Positions 10,280-18,982 are shown, numbered from the stretch's first letter. The stretch is DNA of 64,000 nt from Bacteroidota bacterium (GCA_017303895.1 JAFLBF010000004.1:232719-296718), one strand, 5' to 3'. Notes: generated by a model from the letters alone, not told the origin. A program made the numbers and translations.

Positions 10280-11962
10280 ATGAGCCAACTAATTGAATGT
10301 GTTCCTAATTTCAGCGAAGGAAACGACATGAATATCATTAAACAGATCACCAATGAGATCGAATCTGTTGATGGTGTTAAATTATTAAATGTAGATCCGG
10401 GCAAGGCTACCAACAGAACGGTTGTAACCTTTGTTGGAGAACCACAAGCGGTGATCGATGCTGCTTTTTTAGCCATTAAAAAAGCAGGTGAATTGATCGA
10501 CATGAGCAAACATAAAGGCGAGCATCCACGTATGGGCGCTACAGATGTTTGTCCGCTTATTCCGATTGCTGGCATCAGTATGGAAGAAACTGCTGAGTAT
10601 GCTAAAAAATTAGGCGAACGTGTTGGAAAAGAATTGGGCATAGCTGTTTATTTGTACGAGGCAGCACAAAAAAACAAAGAGCGTAGCAATCTTTCGGTGA
10701 TCCGTGCAGGAGAATACGAAGGCTTTTTCAAAAAAATAAAACTACCGGAATGGAAACCGGATTTCGGTCCTACAGAGCATTCTATTCGATCAGGATCTAC
10801 TGTGATCGGAGCGCGTGATTTCCTTGTGGCTTATAACATCAATCTAAACACGACTTCTACCCGCAGAGCCAACGCCATTGCGTTTGATGTGCGTGAAGCA
10901 GGCCGCGTAAAGCGTGAAGGAAACCCTGTTACCGGAAAAATTGTGACGGATGAAAAAGGAAATCCGGTGAATATCCCCGGAACATTAAAATCAGTAAAAG
11001 CAATCGGCTGGTATATTGAAGAATATGGTGTGGCACAGATCTCCATGAACTTGACCAACATCAATATTACACCTGTACATGTAGCATTTGATGAAGTATG
11101 TAAAAAAGCAACTGAACGTGGAATTCGTGTCACAGGCTCTGAATTGGTGGGTTTAATTCCATTAAAAGCCATGTTGGATGCAGGAAAATATTTTCTACAA
11201 AAACAAAACCGCTCAACAGGTGTATCCGAAAAAGAATTGATCAAGATAGCCGTTAAATCTTTAGGATTGGATGAGTTAAGTCCTTTCAAACCGGAGGAGC
11301 GTATCATTGAATACTTATTAAAAGACGATTCTAAAGCCCGTCTGATCAAGATGGATCTGACTGCATTCGCTGATGAAACGGCAAGTGAGAGTCCTGCTCC
11401 GGGAGGAGGATCTATTTCTGCATACATTGGTGCTTTAGGAATTTCATTGGGAACTATGGTCGCTAATCTATCTTCACATAAACCGGGTTGGGATGAGCGC
11501 TGGAAAGAGTTCTCCGATTGGGCAGAAAAAGGTCAACACTTCAAAAATGAATTATTGAAAATGGTGGATGAAGACACCAATGCATTTAATAAGATCATGA
11601 CCGCATTTGGTTTACCAAAAGCTACCGATGAAGAAAAAAAGGCGCGAACGGCTGCTATTCAGGAAGCCACCAAATATGCTACAGAAGTTCCATTTAAGGT
11701 GATGCAACTTTGCTTCGACTCTATGGAAGTGATCAAAGCGATGGCAGAAACAGGCAATCCAAACTCAGTTACCGATGCGGGTGTTGGTGCACTTTGTGCA
11801 CGATCTGCAGTAATGGGAGCATTCTTAAACGTAAAAATAAATGCATCCGGATTAACAGATAAAGCCCTTGCTGAGAAACTTATTGCTGAAGGCAACGTAA
11901 TAGAGGAAAAAGCGAAAGCTTTAGAAACTGAGATCTTGAAGATCGTAAATAGCAAAATGTAA
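10280..11962 (+). CDS. ftcD: Glutamate formimidoyltransferase / formiminotetrahydrofolate cyclodeaminase fusion
   Basis: A 560-residue bifunctional folate enzyme. The N-terminal half (about 1-300) is the formiminotransferase, starting MSQLIECVPNFSEGND and containing MSKHKGEHPRMGATDVCPLIP. The C-terminal half (about 345-560) is the cyclodeaminase, with ASESPAPGGGSISAYIGALG. Together they move the formimino group from N-formimino-glutamate to tetrahydrofolate and deaminate it to 5,10-methenyl-THF, the last steps of one histidine degradation route. The fused arrangement matches the vertebrate enzyme and many Bacteroidota homologues. No hut genes lie in the window. The patatin gene follows after 3 bases. 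Confidence 0.93.
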   Translation: MSQLIECVPNFSEGNDMNIIKQITNEIESVDGVKLLNVDPGKATNRTVVTFVGEPQAVIDAAFLAIKKAGELIDMSKHKGEHPRMGATDVCPLIPIAGISMEETAEYAKKLGERVGKELGIAVYLYEAAQKNKERSNLSVIRAGEYEGFFKKIKLPEWKPDFGPTEHSIRSGSTVIGARDFLVAYNINLNTTSTRRANAIAFDVREAGRVKREGNPVTGKIVTDEKGNPVNIPGTLKSVKAIGWYIEEYGVAQISMNLTNINITPVHVAFDEVCKKATERGIRVTGSELVGLIPLKAMLDAGKYFLQKQNRSTGVSEKELIKIAVKSLGLDELSPFKPEERIIEYLLKDDSKARLIKMDLTAFADETASESPAPGGGSISAYIGALGISLGTMVANLSSHKPGWDERWKEFSDWAEKGQHFKNELLKMVDEDTNAFNKIMTAFGLPKATDEEKKARTAAIQEATKYATEVPFKVMQLCFDSMEVIKAMAETGNPNSVTDAGVGALCARSAVMGAFLNVKINASGLTDKALAEKLIAEGNVIEEKAKALETEILKIVNSKM

Positions 11963-11965
11963 ATT

Positions 11966-14269
11966 ATGCGTCTATCACAACGAATAATCAGAACCATCCG
12001 GAAACATCCTACTTTCAGGAGGTTCTTTTTTTCGTTTTTTTTCCGGCTGATCTTACTCGACTTAAAAAAGAATCAACTGTTATTACTATTCTGGTTATTC
12101 TTCTTTGCAATAATCACCAATAATGTTGCTCCTAGATACGGTGTAGCCTATTTATTTTGGGGACCGGAGTATTTTGACAAGACAAGCTACCTCTCCTACT
12201 TTATAACAGGATTTGCATGTGGCGGTTTCATAATGGCCTACAATATTGCCAGCTACATTAAAAATGCGTTCCGCTTTCCATTTCTGGCAACATTACGTAA
12301 TCCGTTTTGGAAATATTGCTTGAACAACTTCTTTTTGCCTGTTCTATTTACGCTTGTTTATTGTATTGAGATATTCTACTTTTTAAAAGGTGAAGAGGTA
12401 TATTCCGGCACGCAGATCATTCTTTTCATTACAAGCTTCATAGGCGGAAATGCATTTTTCATTTTCTTGGCCTTTACTTATTTCTTCGGAGCCAATAAAA
12501 ACATCACTAAGCTCTACGGCATACAACATGCTGAAACAAAAAACGAGATCATTCCACGCAAAAGTAATGCCCGCGAAAAAACAATCGCTGAAGGAGAACG
12601 AAATCCTTATTTGATAAAGGAGTCGCGCGACTGGTATGTGGAAACCTACTTAACAAGTCCGTTCAAGATCCGACTGGTTCGATCAGTTCGACACTATAAA
12701 AAAGAGATATTAAAATCGGTTTTAAAACAAAATCATAAATCTGCATTTATCTTTCAAATACTCTCTATTATTAGTTTGGTCGGCTTGGGATTGTTCTCTA
12801 AAGTATCTGCATTTACCATCCCTGCAAGCGCCAGTATATTTCTACTCTTTACCATGTTCATCATGCTATTCAGCTCGTTCTATGCCTGGTTCAGAGGTTG
12901 GTCGACAGCCGTATTTTTCATTTTCCTGATCCTTTTTAACTACTTACATAAGATCAACTTCCTTTCATCTGCAGGAAAAGCCTATGGATTGAATTACAAT
13001 ACCGTTAAAGCAAATTATGACTACGATAATTTCAAACAGAATGATATTGAGTTTGACGCTTTAAATAAAGACATTGATGCGACCCTTACCATTCTCAATA
13101 AATGGAAAGAAAAGAATACCGACCCTTCGCATCCAGAGAAAAAACCCAAAATGGTATTTATCAATGTGAGCGGTGGTGGTGTTCGCTCTTCCCTGTGGAC
13201 GGTGCATACACTACAATACATTGACAGTATTACCAACGGAAATCTATTAAAACAAACCCAACTCATAACAGGCTCATCGGGAGGAATGGTAGGTGCAGCA
13301 TATTTACGAGAGTTGTATCTTTTAAAATTGAAAAACAAACTAAAAAGTTACTATGATGTAAAATACAAGAACAATATTGGTAAGGATATTTTAAATCCCA
13401 TCGCTTTCACCGTTGCTACCAGTGAATGGTTCTTCCCTCTAAAAAGTTTCAGTGTTGACGGACAGCTCTACAAAGAAGACAGAGGTTATGCATTTGAGCA
13501 AAAGCTGCTGGATAATACAGAGAACATTTTAAATAAGCGACTAAACGACTATCAATTACCGGAAGCGAATTCGTATGTACCCATGATGGTATTCTCTCCT
13601 TCCATTGTAAATGATGGAAGAAAGATGCTCATCTCCCCAATTGGCATCTCCTATCTTACACAAAACGCCAGAACAGAAAAAACAGATTATAACAAACTGT
13701 ACGATGCCATTGAATATTCAAAAGTATTTAAGAAACAACATGCCGGTAATACTTTATTCACAAGTGTTTTAAGAATGAGTGCCACCTTCCCGTACATATC
13801 TCCTGTGGTGAACTTACCAACTGAACCACGTATTGAAATAATGGATGCCGGCTTGAGAGATAACTATGGTTTAGAAACAACGCTTCGATTCATTAAAACA
13901 TTCAATGATTGGATCGCTAATAATACCAGCGGAATATTAATCATACAGATCAGGGATAAACACAAAAACATTCCAATTGATGAAAACCCTTCTCAAACAC
14001 TGGCACAGGCCTTAAGTCGCCCGATGGGAAGTTTCTATGGCAATTTGTTTCAGGTGCAGGATTTCAATCAAAATCAACAGATACAATATGCCGATGCCTG
14101 GTGCAAATCACCGATCGACATTATTGACATGCAGCTGAGAAACGAATTAAAAGACCGTATTTCACTAAGCTGGCACCTAACCAACAAAGAAAAGCGAAAA
14201 GTGATCGAATCGCTGTATTTGAAAGAGAATCAGCTGGCTGCTAAACGGATCAAAGAACTTCTAAAATAG
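11966..14269 (+). CDS. Membrane-anchored patatin-like phospholipase
   Basis: A 767-residue protein with a hydrophobic N-terminal half (several predicted transmembrane segments between about residues 25 and 180 and again about 255-335) and a C-terminal patatin-type hydrolase domain. The oxyanion loop VSGGGVRSS and nucleophile elbow TGSSGGMVGAAY (about residues 432-443) are present, and the catalytic Asp is probably in MDAGLRDNYG (about 628-637), giving a Ser-Asp dyad. The hydrolase is predicted to act on lipids at the inner membrane; the substrate is unknown. It is unrelated in architecture to the second patatin in this window (23850-26150), which carries a beta-barrel. Confidence 0.8.
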   Translation: MRLSQRIIRTIRKHPTFRRFFFSFFFRLILLDLKKNQLLLLFWLFFFAIITNNVAPRYGVAYLFWGPEYFDKTSYLSYFITGFACGGFIMAYNIASYIKNAFRFPFLATLRNPFWKYCLNNFFLPVLFTLVYCIEIFYFLKGEEVYSGTQIILFITSFIGGNAFFIFLAFTYFFGANKNITKLYGIQHAETKNEIIPRKSNAREKTIAEGERNPYLIKESRDWYVETYLTSPFKIRLVRSVRHYKKEILKSVLKQNHKSAFIFQILSIISLVGLGLFSKVSAFTIPASASIFLLFTMFIMLFSSFYAWFRGWSTAVFFIFLILFNYLHKINFLSSAGKAYGLNYNTVKANYDYDNFKQNDIEFDALNKDIDATLTILNKWKEKNTDPSHPEKKPKMVFINVSGGGVRSSLWTVHTLQYIDSITNGNLLKQTQLITGSSGGMVGAAYLRELYLLKLKNKLKSYYDVKYKNNIGKDILNPIAFTVATSEWFFPLKSFSVDGQLYKEDRGYAFEQKLLDNTENILNKRLNDYQLPEANSYVPMMVFSPSIVNDGRKMLISPIGISYLTQNARTEKTDYNKLYDAIEYSKVFKKQHAGNTLFTSVLRMSATFPYISPVVNLPTEPRIEIMDAGLRDNYGLETTLRFIKTFNDWIANNTSGILIIQIRDKHKNIPIDENPSQTLAQALSRPMGSFYGNLFQVQDFNQNQQIQYADAWCKSPIDIIDMQLRNELKDRISLSWHLTNKEKRKVIESLYLKENQLAAKRIKELLK

Positions 14270-14285
14270 CTTTCCTTTAAATTAT

Positions 14286-14293
14286 TATCTTTG
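14286..14293 (+). promoter_or_regulatory. -7 box upstream of the dehydrogenase-like gene
   Basis: TATCTTTG matches TAnnTTTG exactly and lies 25 bases before the ATG at 14318. No clear -33 TTTG is seen at the right distance. Confidence 0.5.
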
Positions 14294-14317
14294 TGATCCC
14301 ACAAAAGATAAAAGCTT

Positions 14318-15523
14318 ATGAATACCTTGAAGATTGGCGTTTTACGCGAAGAAAAGAATCCACCGGATAAACGAGTACCACTTACACCACTTATTTGCTC
14401 TGAGTTGATGCGCAAATTTCCAAATGTTGAAATTTATGTGCAACCCAGCAAGATCAGATGTTATGAAGATTCGGAATATACTGCATTTGGTGTTACCTTA
14501 AAGGAAGACCTTAGCAGCTGTGATATTTTAATGGGTGTGAAAGAAGTACCCAAAGATCTATTGATCCCAAACAAGAAATACTTTTTCTTTTCACATACGA
14601 TCAAAAAACAACCTCATAATCAACAATTGATGAAAACACTCATCAAGAAAAAGATCCAAATGATCGATTATGAAACATTGACAGATAAGAACCACAATCG
14701 AATTATTGGATTTGGTCGATATGCAGGCATCGTAGGTGCTTACAACGCTATTTTGGGATATGGAAAAAAATATGATCTGTTCCTATTGAAACCTGCCAAC
14801 ATTTGTCGCGACCGTGCCGAAATGGAAGAAGAATTGAAACGTGCAAAACTACCGAACATTAAGATCGCATTAACCGGTGGTGGAAGGGTTGCTAATGGTG
14901 CGATTGAGACCTTAAGTGCATTACGTATCCGTAAAGTTACACCGGAGGAATTTTTGATGGCTCAATTCCGCGAGCCTGTTTATTGTCAATTAAATCCGCG
15001 TGATTATGTAGAACGTATTGATGATCACAATTTCGACTTACACGATTTCTTTAAACATCCGGAGCACTTTAAATCGAACTTCGGTCCCTATACCAAAGCG
15101 GCAGACATCTTCATTTCTGCGCATTATTGGGATCCAAGAGCTCCGAAAATGTTTGAATTGGAAGACATGAAGGCGCCAGACTTTAAAATGAGTGTGATTG
15201 CCGATATTACTTGTGATATTGATGGAAGTGTTCCAACCACCATCAGAGCCAGCTCTATTGCCAATCCATTTTACGGATATAATATCAAAGAAGATAAGGA
15301 AGACTTACCTTTCAATAAAGATACCGTTTGTATCATGGCCGTGGATAATTTACCATGTGAATTGCCCCGCGATGCCAGCGATGACTTTGGAAAAGATCTA
15401 ATGGAAAGAGTATTGCCAAGCATAATTGGAGATGATACAGAAGGAATTATAGAAAGGGCAACCATCTGCAAAGAGGGTCAACTTACGCAACTCTTTGATT
15501 ATCTGAAAGATTATGCATATTAA
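14318..15523 (+). CDS. Alanine dehydrogenase / saccharopine dehydrogenase-like oxidoreductase
   Basis: A 401-residue protein. The N-terminal half resembles the AlaDH/PNT N-terminal domain (LKIGVLREEKNPPDKRVPLTP, residues 4-24) and contains GFGRYAGIVGAYNAI. The middle contains a nucleotide-binding loop IALTGGGRVANGAIE. The family includes lysine-forming saccharopine dehydrogenases and alanine dehydrogenases; Bacteroidota homologues of this length are of uncertain substrate. It is separate from the upstream run (48-base gap with its own -7 box). I would call it an NAD(P)-dependent oxidoreductase and leave the substrate open. Confidence 0.75.
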   Translation: MNTLKIGVLREEKNPPDKRVPLTPLICSELMRKFPNVEIYVQPSKIRCYEDSEYTAFGVTLKEDLSSCDILMGVKEVPKDLLIPNKKYFFFSHTIKKQPHNQQLMKTLIKKKIQMIDYETLTDKNHNRIIGFGRYAGIVGAYNAILGYGKKYDLFLLKPANICRDRAEMEEELKRAKLPNIKIALTGGGRVANGAIETLSALRIRKVTPEEFLMAQFREPVYCQLNPRDYVERIDDHNFDLHDFFKHPEHFKSNFGPYTKAADIFISAHYWDPRAPKMFELEDMKAPDFKMSVIADITCDIDGSVPTTIRASSIANPFYGYNIKEDKEDLPFNKDTVCIMAVDNLPCELPRDASDDFGKDLMERVLPSIIGDDTEGIIERATICKEGQLTQLFDYLKDYAY

Positions 15524-15560
15524 TTCTAAATTACATTTTCTTTAAAATCTTACTAAATCA

Positions 15561-15591
15561 TTTGCTTGGTTTGGAAATTTTACTAAGTTTG
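15561..15591 (+). promoter_or_regulatory. Consensus Bacteroidota promoter of the small lipoprotein gene
   Basis: TTTG (15561-15564), then exactly 19 bases, then TAAGTTTG (15584-15591): a perfect match to the major sigma factor consensus of this phylum. Predicted transcription start is near 15598, giving a leader of about 25 bases. Confidence 0.85.
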
Positions 15592-15623
15592 CACCAATTA
15601 CTAACCAAAAAACATTCAACAAA

Positions 15624-15860
15624 ATGAAAAAAGTATTATTTATCGCAGTAGTAGCAGTAGCTTCTTTAGCTTCTTGCAAAAAAGACAGAACTTGTACTTG
15701 TACTCAAACTAACTCAGCTGGTGGTGCTGCTACAACTTCTACTATCACTTACACTGAAGCTAAAAAAGGTCAAGCTCAAGCTGCTTGTTTAAGCTCAACT
15801 CAAACAACAACTGTAGGTTCTACTACTTACACTATTACAAACACTTGTGAGTTAAAATAA
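15624..15860 (+). CDS. Small Cys-containing lipoprotein
   Basis: A 78-residue protein with a lipoprotein signal (MKKVLFIAVVAVASLASC; lipidated Cys18). The mature part is Thr/Ser/Ala-rich and holds four more cysteines (Cys24, Cys26, Cys55, Cys75), enough for two disulfides, with a TCTCTQT motif at the start. I do not recognise a family with known function. It is monocistronic: consensus promoter at 15561-15591 and strong terminator at 15876-15911. The simple, A/T-ending codon use and the strong promoter suggest high expression. Confidence 0.75.
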   Translation: MKKVLFIAVVAVASLASCKKDRTCTCTQTNSAGGAATTSTITYTEAKKGQAQAACLSSTQTTTVGSTTYTITNTCELK

Positions 15861-15875
15861 TCTAAGATTATTTAC

Positions 15876-15911
15876 AAAAACGCCCCATCCATAATTGGAC
15901 GGGGCGTTTTT
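15876..15911 (+). terminator. Rho-independent terminator after the small lipoprotein gene
   Basis: Arms AAAAACGCCCC (15876-15886) and GGGGCGTTTTT (15901-15911), with further pairing inside the 14-base loop. The U-run follows on the plus strand, and A-runs on the other side would allow function in both directions. Confidence 0.88.
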
Positions 15912-15918
15912 ATTTCTG

Positions 15919-15926
15919 TACTTTTG
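15919..15926 (+). promoter_or_regulatory. -7 box almost touching the DoxX-like start codon
   Basis: TACTTTTG matches TAnnTTTG and ends 3 bases before the ATG at 15930. If it is used, the transcript would be leaderless or nearly so. Confidence 0.45.
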
Positions 15927-15929
15927 TAT

Positions 15930-16856
15930 ATGCTTAAAAAGATCCTTTTTACTATTTTATGCCTTTTAATGGGTGCTGTTTTTATCTTTTCAGGATACAC
16001 CAAGCTATACCCTATCGAACCATTCGAATATACTTTTGTTGACCTGGGTTTCATTAATTGGCAAATAGCACCATTTATTGCCCGTTTGATGATCGCTGCT
16101 GAATTTATCATTGGTATTCTACTCATCCTGCATATCAATTTAAAAACGGCTTATAAATTAGCTATTGCCACTTTATTGGTCTTTTGTGTGTATTTGATAC
16201 TACTCATGATCATAGTAGGTAATAAAGGGAATTGCGGCTGTTTTGGAACGACTATTCAAATGACGCCTTTGCAAGCATTGATCAAAAATATAGGAATGTT
16301 AGGTGCATTTGCAGTGCTTTACAAAATGCATCCGGGTTGGGAATGGAAAGATAAAAAAAGATACCTTTTGCTTATACCCATTGTCACTTCTTTGACAATG
16401 CCTTTTATACTTAATCCGGTTGAATTGGATTACTCACAAGCTTACTTGAACAAACCGGAAGAGAACTTTAAACTGGAGTTGGATTCACTTTATAACAATG
16501 CCACATTAAGCATCCCACCAAAAACGCTTTCAGAAGGGAAACATGTGATCGCATTTATGAGTTTGAAATGCCCTCATTGCCGGATTGCTGCAAAAAAGAT
16601 CAGGATCATGCATGAACGCAATCCCGATATCTCTTTCTATTTTGTATTAAATGGAGATGAAGAGAATTTAAAACCTTTTTTTGAAGACACGCATACCGAA
16701 AATATTCCGCATTGCATGCTCTTAGGAAAGAGTTTTGTTTATCTGGCCGGCATGGATATGCCTACCATTTATCTGGTCAATAATAGTATTGTTGAACATT
16801 GGGTGAACTATATCGATCTGGATCAATCAGAAATTGAAAAATGGATGGAGCAATGA
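15930..16856 (+). CDS. DoxX-like membrane protein fused to a thioredoxin-like domain (BT_3928 type)
   Basis: A 308-residue protein. The N-terminal half holds about four transmembrane helices of DoxX type (LLMGAVFIFSGYTK at the first, GNCGCFGTTIQMTP around residue 105). The C-terminal half is a thioredoxin-like domain with CPHC (Cys214, Cys217) and a probable cis-proline in MDMPTIYL. The layout matches the BT_3928 family of Bacteroidota, for which a redox role is plausible but unproven. I start at the ATG 15930; a TTG six bases earlier is possible. It has its own -7 box and is separated from the previous gene by a terminator. Confidence 0.82.
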   Translation: MLKKILFTILCLLMGAVFIFSGYTKLYPIEPFEYTFVDLGFINWQIAPFIARLMIAAEFIIGILLILHINLKTAYKLAIATLLVFCVYLILLMIIVGNKGNCGCFGTTIQMTPLQALIKNIGMLGAFAVLYKMHPGWEWKDKKRYLLLIPIVTSLTMPFILNPVELDYSQAYLNKPEENFKLELDSLYNNATLSIPPKTLSEGKHVIAFMSLKCPHCRIAAKKIRIMHERNPDISFYFVLNGDEENLKPFFEDTHTENIPHCMLLGKSFVYLAGMDMPTIYLVNNSIVEHWVNYIDLDQSEIEKWMEQ

Positions 16857-16858
16857 TA

Positions 16859-16948
16859 GTTTAAGGTTGGAAAGTTAAAAAGTTAGAAGGTTGAGGCATA
16901 AAGCAAACCTATTTACTATTTACTATTTACTATTTACTATTTACTATT
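16859..16948. repeat. Simple repeats in a convergent intergenic gap
   Basis: Two adjacent low-complexity tracts between the DoxX-like gene and the TPM gene. The first (about 16864-16895) has a GTT/GTTG motif recurring every 8-10 bases in A/G-rich sequence. The second (16909-16948) is a 7-bp tandem repeat CTATTTA in 5.7 near-perfect copies. No hairpin terminator is visible here. Confidence 0.85.
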
Positions 16949-16957
16949 CGCTAACAA

Positions 16958-17752
16958 CTACCATTTGCCTCCGGCACCTCCACCACCAAATCCGCCTCCA
17001 CCGAAGCCGCCAAAGCCTCCGAATGATCCGCCTCCAAAGCCGCCACCCCAGCCACCGCCACCAAAGCGGGGACCAAAGAACATACCTGTTGAGCCCATGG
17101 TAAATCCACCTCTTCCACCTTTACCACCACGTTTGATCGATATGATAATGAAAATGATAAATACGATGAGCATCAAAGCCAACTTCCATTTATCAACGCC
17201 TTTCTTTTTGTGCTTCGCACCATACTGATCAGAATTGTATTCGCCTTTGGCAAGCGACATTAATACATTGGTTGTTTGATCCAATGCCCCATAATAGTCT
17301 CCAGCTTTTAGGTTAGGAATTAATTCTTCTTCCTCGATCATCTTACAGGTTAGATCAGGAATGGCACCTTCTAATCCATAGCCTACAGCTATATGAAAAT
17401 CGCGCTGCCCGGCACCACCGGTTGGCTTAATAAGAATAACAATACCATTGTCAAATTTATCCTGTCCTACCCCCCATTTGTGCCCCAATTCTGTTGCATA
17501 GCTCCAGGCTTCCATTCCCGCAATATCATCAACGATCACAACAACGATCTGGTTGGAAGTTTCATTCGCAAAAGCTTGCAATTTAGCTTCCAGCTGTGCT
17601 TCTTCACTTGAAGATAAAAAATCAGGGAACTCCTGTGACAGATTATTAACCAGTCGGGGAGGATTCGGACGCTCCGGGATCAATTCTTTTTGCGCAAAAG
17701 CAAAAGAAGTAATACCAACAAGGAGAAGAATAAGAGAGAATATTTTTTTCAA
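16958..17752 (-). CDS. TPM-domain protein with Gly-rich C-terminus (YgcG-like)
   Basis: A 264-residue protein: signal peptide (KKIFSLILLLVGITSFAFA), TPM domain (about residues 35-165, with LSSSEEAQLEAKLQAF and QIVVVIVDDIAGMEAWSYA), one transmembrane helix (about 190-207, LALMLIVFIIFIIISI) and a glycine-rich tail ending GGGGAGGKW. TPM proteins of this layout accompany LemA in many bacteria; biochemical function is not settled (a PSII-repair phosphatase role is claimed for the plant relative). The start appears to be TTG at 17750-17752, since no in-frame ATG lies between it and the upstream stop and the signal peptide fits. Third gene of the lemA operon. Confidence 0.82.
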   Translation of the reverse strand: MKKIFSLILLLVGITSFAFAQKELIPERPNPPRLVNNLSQEFPDFLSSSEEAQLEAKLQAFANETSNQIVVVIVDDIAGMEAWSYATELGHKWGVGQDKFDNGIVILIKPTGGAGQRDFHIAVGYGLEGAIPDLTCKMIEEEELIPNLKAGDYYGALDQTTNVLMSLAKGEYNSDQYGAKHKKKGVDKWKLALMLIVFIIFIIISIKRGGKGGRGGFTMGSTGMFFGPRFGGGGWGGGFGGGSFGGFGGFGGGGFGGGGAGGKW

Positions 17753-17774
17753 TGGAAATAGAGTTAATCAGCAA

Positions 17775-18212
17775 TTAGTTCCCAAAAGAAACATCATTAC
17801 TTAATTCGTTTGTATCGTCTGATTGTAAAGGAAAATGAGCTTTCAATTTTTGCCCGGCCATTTCAATTCCTTTGCACAAGCCTTCGGTAAATTGTTGTTG
17901 CTTGAAATGAACTAACATTTCCTCTTTGATCGTATTCCAAAAATCGGCAGGAACTTTTTCATTGATCCCCTTATCACCTAAAATGGCAAATTTATGGTCG
18001 TCAACTGCCAGATAGAACAATACACCATTGCGCAGTTCTGTGGCATCCATTTTCAATTGATGAAACAGATTTGCTGCCTGATCGAGCACATCCTTTTTGC
18101 ATTTATCATCAATATGCACACGAATTTCGCCTGATGTGTTCAATTCAGCATTTGCAATAGCTTGTTGTATTGCCTGTTTTTGATCTTCCGAGAAGAATTT
18201 TTTAGCACTCAT
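17775..18212 (-). CDS. TPM-domain protein without signal peptide
   Basis: A TPM-domain protein of 145 residues from the ATG at 18210-18212 (MSAKKFFSEDQKQ). Conserved features are AIANAELNTSGEIRVHIDDKC, a middle region NGVLFYLAVDDHKFAILGDKGI, and a C-terminal helix GLCKGIEMAGQKLKAHFP. Unlike the downstream TPM gene it has no signal peptide or membrane helix in the reading I prefer. Two earlier ATGs (18242 and 18236) fall within an 11-bp inverted repeat (18230-18264), so the later start is more likely. Second gene of the lemA operon. Confidence 0.8.
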   Translation of the reverse strand: MSAKKFFSEDQKQAIQQAIANAELNTSGEIRVHIDDKCKKDVLDQAANLFHQLKMDATELRNGVLFYLAVDDHKFAILGDKGINEKVPADFWNTIKEEMLVHFKQQQFTEGLCKGIEMAGQKLKAHFPLQSDDTNELSNDVSFGN

Positions 18213-18229
18213 TGGGGCTGATTTTAAAA

Positions 18230-18264
18230 CGGACATTAGCATAATAAACTTACGCTAATGTCCG
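18230..18264. repeat. Inverted repeat between lemA and the first TPM gene
   Basis: Perfect 11-bp arms CGGACATTAGC (18230-18240) and GCTAATGTCCG (18254-18264) with a 13-base loop. There is no U-tract, so it does not look like a terminator; an RNA processing or stability element within the operon, or a protein-binding site, fits better. Confidence 0.85.
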
Positions 18265-18273
18265 CTATCATTT

Positions 18274-18879
18274 TTACTTTCCTTCTCTCATGCTTTTGAT
18301 ATCAGGAGCATTTTCTGCCCCTTCAGAAGCTTGGAAGTAAGCGCGTTTATCGAATCCGAACATTCCGGCCCAGATATTACGAGGAAAACGTCTGATATAG
18401 GTGTTGTAGTCCTGCGCCACTTCATTAAAACGTCTGCGTTCAGTTGCAATACGATTTTCCATGCCTTCATATTGTGCTTGAAAATCGCGGAAAGCTCCAA
18501 CAGCTTGCAATTGAGGATAATTCTCAGCCACAGCCATTAATCGACCTAAAGAAGAACCGAATGCATCCTGTGCTTTTTGGAATTTAGCTAAATTCTCTTC
18601 TGTCAAATCATCTACCGAAAGTTTGATCTGAGTAGCAGCACTACGTGCTTCCATTACTTCTTTCAAAGTACCTCTTTCAAAATCAGCAGCACCTTGAACG
18701 ATCTCGAAAAGATTTTTGGTTTTATCCATACGTGCTTGATACGCCACCTCTACTTGTTGCCATTGAGCAGTAACGCCCTCATCCCTTGTTACCATAGAGT
18801 TGTATGAACCACAACCGTTAAAACCGATCAGCAAGAATAAACCTGCAATTACTAAAAGAACAATCGTTGATTTTTTCAT
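18274..18879 (-). CDS. lemA: LemA family protein
   Basis: A 201-residue LemA protein: N-terminal hydrophobic segment (residues 4-20, TIVLLVIAGLFLLIGF) followed by Cys23 (FNGCGSYN), which could serve as a lipobox cysteine, then a helical domain. Family signatures are QWQQVEVAYQARMDKTKNL and, near the end, NTYIRRFPRNIWAGMFGF. It is a membrane-anchored coiled bundle facing the periplasm; the role is poorly known. It heads an operon with two TPM proteins, an association repeated across bacteria. Its upstream region carries the same 39-bp element as htpG (18928-18966). Confidence 0.9.
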   Translation of the reverse strand: MKKSTIVLLVIAGLFLLIGFNGCGSYNSMVTRDEGVTAQWQQVEVAYQARMDKTKNLFEIVQGAADFERGTLKEVMEARSAATQIKLSVDDLTEENLAKFQKAQDAFGSSLGRLMAVAENYPQLQAVGAFRDFQAQYEGMENRIATERRRFNEVAQDYNTYIRRFPRNIWAGMFGFDKRAYFQASEGAENAPDIKSMREGK

Positions 18880-18927
18880 TTTGTTTTTTGTTTTTTTATT
18901 TTGTTAGTTAAAAGTACGACAAAATTG

Positions 18928-18966
18928 TCAAAGCACATACCATACGCACTGAAATGACAAGCTGAC
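18928..18966 (-). promoter_or_regulatory. Stress-promoter-like element upstream of lemA, shared with htpG
   Basis: Reads on the minus strand as GTCA-N2-TTGTCA-N12-TGGTATGTGCTTTGA and ends 49 bases before the lemA ATG. It aligns without gaps to the element at 20896-20934 upstream of htpG. The TGG..CTTTGA part has GG and GA ten bases apart, close to but not identical with the sigma-54 GG-N10-GC pattern. Confidence 0.6.
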
Positions 18967-18982
18967 GAAATTTGTCAGTTTT

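Noticed and set aside
16965..17228. A proline-rich plus-strand frame
   Set aside because: It is the complement of the glycine-rich tail of the TPM gene.
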